This document shows positions 57,080 through 64,000 of a stretch of 64,000 nt of DNA, piece by piece. The translations under genes and the position numbers were made by a program. The stretch is from Terebella lapidaria (lineage: Eukaryota > Annelida > Polychaeta > Terebellida > Terebellidae), in assembly GCA_949152475.1 (NCBI GenBank), contig OX424562.1:4774001-4838000 (forward strand), given 5' to 3'. The notes under the pieces were generated by a model. It had not been told where the DNA came from. It made no database searches and worked only from the letters and a program-made list of their open reading frames with translations. How positions within the stretch are numbered: the stretch's first letter is position 1; each line of letters opens with the position of its first letter.

Positions 57080-57960
57080 CTCAAAGTCCTCCACCGCCTG
57101 CCCATGATATCGATTGTACTAAAGCTCCAACAAAAGATAGCCGTTATACAGCCAGCCGCCGCCTACGTTCGGTGCAGCTCGCCATTTACAAAGACCCAGC
57201 AACACAAAAACCGCCGCCGACGAACGAACGCACCGAAAACCGCTGCACCTACTCACAGCTTGAAAAACCGGGCCCCTTTGATTAATGGGTGGCTGCCAAC
57301 CAATCAGAGCATGACTTCGGGGGATCGCGTTTGTTGATTGGATAGCCTTGATGGCTTGTACAAGGCCGTGTCAATATTCCCAGAGGGTCGTCTTCCATTT
57401 CCGATGGGTTATTTGCGTGTGAATTATCGAGCGCGCCGAAGCCGACGGTCTGTCTGCAGCGGGCCGCAGCTTGCCAAGTGCGCTGGGAAAGCGACCCGCC
57501 CGTCGGCTGGGCCCAGACCGCTCACTCGTTCTCCGGCACATGACTTGGGCCGGGGGCCGGCGGCTGTGTGCAGTTTTGTATATTTCACGAGATACCGGTG
57601 TTGTCTGGGTGTAAACATCGCACAGCCGTTTCGGCGTACAAGGCCCTGTTCAATGTTTATGTATCTGGCTTCTACAGGCCTGCTTTTGCTTTGGCGGTCC
57701 CCTGCCATGGCAGTTGAGTTGCGTGTGTTGGTGAATTTCAAACGAAAGCCCCTGGTGAATTCGGTTGCGCCGCGCTGCTTTTGGCATTGTACGAAATGTG
57801 CCGTGTCGCCTACTCGCCTTGCATATTGCATCAATATTGAGCAGGCAGCCGACCGCCTGAATGCGTACATATTTGTCTGGCGCCAATTTCTATCTGAAAT
57901 AACCTGGGCAGAAGAAATTCAGAGACCCACTGTCTTTTGATTGCTGGAGTGTGATAAACA
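57080..57960. promoter_or_regulatory. CpG-rich patch with paired CCAAT boxes
   Basis: GC- and CpG-rich compared with the flanks. CCAATCAGAGC at 57300 and an inverted GATTGG at 57336-57341 face each other. Open frames on both strands (up to 200 codons) are probably a by-product of high GC; none shows a domain. Likely a promoter or first-exon region of a gene not visible here. Confidence 0.35.
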
Positions 57961-60900
57961 TCGCAGACCAAACGAACGGTAATTTGCGTGAATTTCTGCG
58001 CATCTTTTCTGAAGAAGAACTAGGCCTACGATAGTATTTTCTGTCGTTTTGGAAAAAAAAACCGATATAGATCTAGGTCCATAGAAGACTCCAAATGAAA
58101 TATTCACCCTTCATTCGCCGAGCCATGAAGGGAATAATGATAACGAAGCTCAGCAGTGAAATGCTGATCCTAAGCCTTTATCGATTAGGCTATTGTACAA
58201 AGGTACGATTACTCGGCCCAAGTACCATACACTGCTCCCTAATACTACTCGTCCACTGAAAACATACCATTTAATCTGTCTCGCACCTTTTTAATCCTTA
58301 TTGAATATAGAGGAAGGCGCAGGATATGATACTTGGGCCGCCTAGGCGCACAATCATCTTAGCATGATGATATGTGCAACTACACTCTACAACATATAAT
58401 TGAGATATAGCCACTAAAACAGCGATCATGGACCAGTACTGAGACGCCAGTGCACTTCTCGTTTCCATGGCAATACGTGCAGACGAACTCACTGAAAAAA
58501 GAACAATGTATCAATTTGTATCTCGACACGCATTTGACCTAGTGATGGCCGTCTGGGTGCATGGTATGGATGTGTATTAGTGCAGCAGTCAAACTTGCAA
58601 ACTTTCACTTTCACATTTCATGAAAAATACCTTATATCGTGGAATACCTACGGTCAAAGATTTTCCAAACTACGGTACAGTGTAGATCTAAACATGTGAT
58701 ATTAGTTGAGTCTTGACTATTATTAGAACCAGTATGCCTGCTACATCTCCTGACGAAGAGTCTTAAATCATGTTCAATCTAATATTAGTATTTCATTATA
58801 TGGATGAATTTGAGGTCAATGAGTTGAATATAAAAATTTTAAATGATGAAACATTTCCAAATTATGCACCTACGAGTACATACAGCCATTATAGGTATAC
58901 TTCAAGGCTCCCTTTCACTCTGAATTATAGCAAACCTTTCTAAATATATTTTAATGCAGTAAAAAGCACTCGATGTCACTCACAAACCGAGAGCCCATGA
59001 ATTCCTCATTCGTTCTTGTGATTTCAAATCTGTTTCTGAATCCACCGGCAGACATTCCAGGGGTTTTGCCCTTGTTGTTACACACAATCAAGGCTTCTTT
59101 CAGTGGCATTCATCCATAAAGCAGCTAGCTCACTGGAAAGTGACTCACACACAGTGAGAAAGGGGGACTGTCACTTGCATTCAACGACCAAACCATAAAG
59201 GGACGAATTTATGAATAGCTGTTGGTTAGTTCACTTTGAATCTTGAATCTCCCTGACTGCCAGTCTGCACTCACTTCAACTGTCCCTCCGCTGGCCACAA
59301 GTTCTCCGAAATACCACCATGCAGTCATCGCAGGCTTTACTAAAATCCTGGATAAAATCAAAAGAAACTCTTCTGGTTTTATGCTCAAATTGACAAGCAG
59401 GATGCATGATGTTTTCTTATATGCTGGCATTATCAGAAAAGATGTTGAAGACAGAAATATTACATTGTCTAAGACATCCAGAAACAGCTTGTTCGAAGTG
59501 AAACAATACTAGAACCCCATGGGTTTCATTATGGGTCTCTAATGATACATATTTTGATGTTAGGTCAAAATATACATTTCTTAGTGTGCCTTCCCTTAGT
59601 GAAGATTTGCCATCACTTTTGCTCAGCAGGATACCAGAGATAAATGCCCATATTTGAGATTAAAACACTGTTTGATCAGTCGACAGGTGGGAAGACTGGT
59701 GAATCTTTTCCCTGTCATTTTTAATGCAGGGTAAGTTTTTTATGCACCCATAGATCAGTGTCTTTTGTCAGTCTGTGCATCGGGGCCAAGGCAGTGCCAG
59801 AGTTTGTCCTACGCTACGATTTCAAAATTAAAATGTTCTTTTTTCCTGTTGATCTCTTCCACAAAACATTTAGGAAATTTACTAGTGGAAGCATGATGCA
59901 AGCAAACAGACACTGTTGTATAACCACCAAACATCCCATGCATGCATGTGTGCTCAGGTGCCAATATTCCCCCGGGATTTTCAAATTTAGGATTTTTTAT
60001 GATTTATTTCATGTTAGTTGATCTAGTCCGATAAGATTCGTAGTCCATGGTGTGTAAATATGTGGAAAGTGATATGAATTCAAATACGACATCACAATTT
60101 TTCAGAAGTGTGCATTATGTTCACGGCGATCGATAAGGAATAAGGCGCACTTGCTGTGAACATTCAATATGTCCCAGATTTTCACTGGTGGCTTGTGCTG
60201 TTTGTTTGTAAGGATTTGAATTGTGCACAACGGATTAAATGGTATTTTCAGTGGATGTGTAGTGCGGGTAGTGCAAGCCACGTGAACGAAACTGATTAGT
60301 CGGGCTACCCTGCTTCTGTATACATACTCAAGTAAGAGCTTCCTTTACCAGTGAGGCAGTGACGTCATGATCTATATATAGCTAACTCTCCAACGTGGAT
60401 CCCCCCCCCCCCCCCCTGTCCACCCCCACCCCGGGATCATGGCCAACACAAGCTCAAAAACTTCGTGTACATTTTTAAATGGTGTCACTTCCATATATTA
60501 CAAACTCACATACAAAAGCTGTCAGATTTGCTCACGATACTCGGCAGGCTATTAGAGATAAGGACAAATTTTAACTCTGCTGATATTGACAATGCGTGTA
60601 GTTACTGTACGGTCTAATGTCTATACGCGGTACTGCCAGAAACCATACGATATGGGTTCCTGATACTACGAAGGCCCTATGTTGAGGGTGGTGAAGATAG
60701 AAAACATGAAATTAGATTTTTTTTCAAGCTTTGAATCTAGGTTCCGCCAGCCACCAGAAAATAGATTACAGTTGCTGTCAAGACGTGATGCACCAGCACA
60801 ACGTGTAGGATTGTGTGGTATCGTAACCAGCAAACCATGGATACAGGAGAGAGTAAATGCGTGCTCGGACCGACCACGTTCGCTAATAACATGCAGGCTA

Positions 60901-62029
60901 CACGTCGAGGACTGGCACATACAACACTCGGCCGCTATTTGCTAGTTGGAGGGCGAGTCCAACACATGCGACGAGCAGGCGCACCCCTTCGTCACAGTAA
61001 TTACACACGGGAAACGGCATATCTTCTTAACTCGAGCTATCGTTTTAGCTAACTCGTCAAAACCCACACAAACAACCGAGACTTAGCACTTTGCGAAATC
61101 CCCGCGATAATATACCTCGTGCTCGCCTGAGTAAAATATTTAATCCCCTCATATTTTACAGTTACACAACCTGACCCTCCCCGCAGTCTGCCGAGCAGAT
61201 GAATTCGCCCAACGAGGTCATTCGAGCCCTGCGTTTCAACTCGCGATCTCGGAACACGCTCGCTGCAGACAAAGGAGCGAAGTCGACCGCCAGATTGTTC
61301 GGACACGATTTCTGCTTGAAATTCACCATTTCCTAGCGAAATTCACAAGTTGGGCGCAAGGTATGTCGTTAGAGTGATCATTCGCTATGTTGTGTTGGAT
61401 ATTGGCAGAATAAGTTGGATTTTGTGGACACCGTTGCCCGGGTTTTAGCGGGCGGCATTGCCGGTGTTTCTGCCGAAGTGGGCGTATTTCACGAAGGCTG
61501 CAGACTTCACACGCTAGAGTCGAACACGGCAAATACAGTAGACAGCCCGACTGTCGCCGGATATCACGGACCCAGTCGGAATTTTATCACCACATTGAAT
61601 CGCGTACGATGTGTACAAACTGTGGATCTACAACCAGTTGGTAGTACTACTCAGTGTATTGTTGTACGCTGTCGTACACATTCACTCGGAAGAGATAGTA
61701 CGTGTTTCTGGATACATACAATATTTGAGTGTATCGGGAGAAGCGATTGTCTAGCCGAAGGTTTGATAGTTCGTGGTTTGAGCAACATTTTTGTATCGTT
61801 ACCAACTGTGTTGAATATTTAGGCTTGACGTACAATTCGTCGTCATTTCCAGTACTTGTGTTGGCTATTAGCCTCCCATTGAAAATGTGATGTTTCGAGG
61901 GGTGGGGGGTGGGAACTGGAAGATATTGCGATGACGCCGGTGTTTTGTAAGATTTTGAACACTGACCCTACACTAGAATCCATGTTCTCTGCCAGAATTA
62001 GGTCATTCATGGGTCATTGAACTTGAGCC
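57961..62029. other. Gene-free stretch
   Basis: C16 at 60401-60416. An X-box-like GTTTCCATGGCAAT lies at 58461-58474. A second CpG-richer patch spans 61050-61560, with a 45-codon frame (ATG at 61199) and a 135-codon frame (61415-61822) without recognisable domains. Nothing else supported. Confidence 0.45.
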
Positions 62030-62053
62030 TATATATATATATATATATATATC
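62030..62053. repeat. (TA)n microsatellite
   Basis: About eleven TA dinucleotides. Confidence 0.9.
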
Positions 62054-64000
62054 CGGTCAGAACTCACGCCTTTGAAGTTGTGGTCACTTGCCAGACTGAA
62101 ATAGTTAGTATGTGTGCAGTGTGTTCACAAACGTATCTCCATGATCTCTCCATAAACGCAGATGAAAAAAATGGTCCAGATTTGCTCAGGTATACGGGGT
62201 ATTTTGAACAATTTTCACTCAATTTTCGTATACTGTCTGCTCAGTCAGTCAACCAAGGTATAGTCGGTTACATCTTCGGGCAAAATCTGTGATATTTCGT
62301 GCAGATTCGATCGAAATCAACTGGTTTCCCAACCGGAAAAAGAGCCACCCGTTCTCCCGTGAAAACGTCGATGATGGGCTCATGCATTTGAGCAATTGCC
62401 TTTTCGTCACGTGACAGCGCGGTGTCTGGGCCGGGTTATTGCCATTGCCTGGGGCTTGATGCGGGCAGCTCGCTGAGCGCTGTGGCAGCCATGTACTGTG
62501 TGAATCTAGGCGGGCCCGAGTAAAAATACAACAGGCTTTCGATGGATGGCTATGGATTCTGTATCGAGGGACTGTGCCAGCGGAGCCAGCCGGCAAGAGA
62601 GAAGGCTTTGTTTCGCGGCATGTTGGACCCATGTCGTTTTACCCTAGCTACGGTATGGATTTCGATTTGGAGCAGTGGCGCCCACAGGGGTACGCAGTAT
62701 ACGCACGTGCGTATACAAAAATTTCAGACTACCTACCTTTCCGGCCCCTACCCCCCCCCCCCCCCCCACCCCCACCCCACCCGCTCCAAATCCATCGTGT
62801 TCGTATTGATTGTCTTTTCGGACGTTAGGCCCCTATATTTCTAATGGTCTTCTCCTAATCCTCAAATTTCAGGCTCGATAGAAACTTTGATGCACAACCA
62901 CAATGACGCTATTAAATACTAGATGGGCCTACCGGGTAGTATTACTCCACATGTAGGCCTATTACCTTGAATAGGCTGACGTTACATCTTTTGTTCATTG
63001 AAAATTTAATTTTGATCACACTGGATCTAAGACTGTGTTACATGTAGGTACCCGCAAAACGCCTAGATTCAACCAGAGAGCATCTAGACCCCTTGAGCTT
63101 CTGGGGCCCTAGGCGGGCCCCACACCCCACGCCTACTGGCTAGGACTCCCTCCTGCGTGTGTGCGTCCTCTTTTTCAAAGCCTGTGGGCGCCTTTGATTT
63201 GGAGCACTTTATCAAAAGCGGTTTGCGACTTGTATGCGCCAAGCGCGCAATGTGTGCACTGCTATCTTTTTCTCAGGAATTCAGCCTGATAGCAGGGGCT
63301 TTTACGATATATACCCTGGCCTGGCTGTTGGTAACTTTGGCTTGTTTACATGCAAATGGAGTTCACAAATATGGGTGGCGTTTTGCTGACTTTTCTGCCT
63401 GAGCCTTGGCTGGACTGCGATATTGGTTTTGATCGATTTTAAGATAGTGTATAGATGGTATTGGCAGAGCCAAGGCAATACTAAAATCCATATTGAGCTT
63501 TTCATGTAGAAATAATTATGGCTTTCCGCATAACAACAACACTGCATCAAACTGATGATGTATTGGACCATTTTAAACATCACTCATGACTGCATTTTAA
63601 ATATCAATAGGGCACATAGTGCCACATACTGAATATAAATTGCCTGTCTCAATTTTTATTCATTTTCAATGCCAATTTCAACAGGTTGTCAATGACCATG
63701 GCAGAATAAATATATTGATCTTGGGAGTTGTGGGATCATTCCAATATATCATGCATAACTTCCATTAATTCACTGGTAAAAGCTGTAATAACTAAAGCAC
63801 TCCCCGGCACTAGATGTTATTGGGTACTGCATTTGTAACTCAAGACTTGAAATATCCAAGCTGCGTTGAAGATTTGAGTGTTAATAAGACCAATTACATG
63901 ATCAATTATGGTGTAGATCAATGCTGCAATATAGTAATATTGTTCATTATTGAGTAATGTGGAATTATTCTATGCTATTTCAGGTCTGGAAGGAAATACC
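62054..64000. other. Mostly featureless tail
   Basis: C17 at 62751-62767. A CACGTG box near 62408 and GC-rich sequence to 62660 could be a promoter with a first exon. CAGTGGCGCC at 62675 and a worn inverted partner near 63125-63138 may be ends of a hAT-like relic, but the flanks show no 8-base duplication. The rest is AT-rich without a supported gene. Confidence 0.35.

Noticed and set aside
57338-57940. 200-codon frame as a gene
   Set aside because: Overlaps a 148-codon frame on the other strand in CpG-rich DNA. No domain and no sensible composition; GC-driven open frames are expected here.
61415-61822. 135-codon frame as a gene
   Set aside because: No recognisable motif, no flanking splice or poly(A) context, and opposite-strand frames overlap it. 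Left as undetermined DNA.

Overview
The window is animal nuclear DNA. Its one confident host gene is interrupted by about 19 GT-AG introns, and the rest is transposable-element relics and non-coding sequence. Several features suggest a marine invertebrate, perhaps a deuterostome (echinoderm, hemichordate or amphioxus): compact introns, a Gypsy LTR element, DIRS tyrosine-recombinase retroelements, a foldback element like the sea-urchin TU class, many homopolymer G/C runs and a recurrent TAGGCCTA word. This assignment is inference. No prokaryotic gene, rRNA gene, intact tRNA gene or CRISPR array is visible.

Layout. 1-5.9 kb: a Gypsy-type LTR retrotransposon on the minus strand. Its LTRs differ at one position in 283, but most of gag is gone and pol is split by a 677-bp element with terminal inverted repeats (TIRs). 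5.9-9.2 kb: non-coding DNA with a 360-bp TA-flanked MITE. 9.26-18.6 kb: CEP120 (centrosomal protein of 120 kDa) on the plus strand, 20 coding exons from residue ~17 of the family to the stop. The first coding exon is not found and probably lies upstream of the window, which would place the Gypsy element antisense in intron 1.

19-38.3 kb: a graveyard of DIRS retroelements. Two distinct degenerate DIRS copies lie head to tail (19.3-24.6 and 29.2-34.7 kb). Between them sits a 3.9-kb element with ~660-680-bp inverted repeats and the ruins of a PIF1-type (Helitron-like) helicase. Inverted DIRS-end-like sequences, a CR1/L2-like non-LTR reverse transcriptase relic and an antisense DIRS fragment follow.

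38.3-64 kb: essentially gene-free. It holds a 2.65-kb foldback element with arms of degenerate GC-rich short repeats, a 416-bp MITE in a TTAA duplication, a second copy of a MITE also found in a CEP120 intron, a tRNA-like SINE relic, nine long G or C runs, five RFX X-box-like palindromes and two CpG-rich patches with paired CCAAT boxes. These look like regulatory DNA of genes outside the window.

Functionally the only working unit is CEP120, a centriole-elongation and ciliogenesis factor. None of the mobile elements looks autonomous in its present form: each retroelement or helicase reading frame carries deletions, frameshifts or catalytic substitutions.
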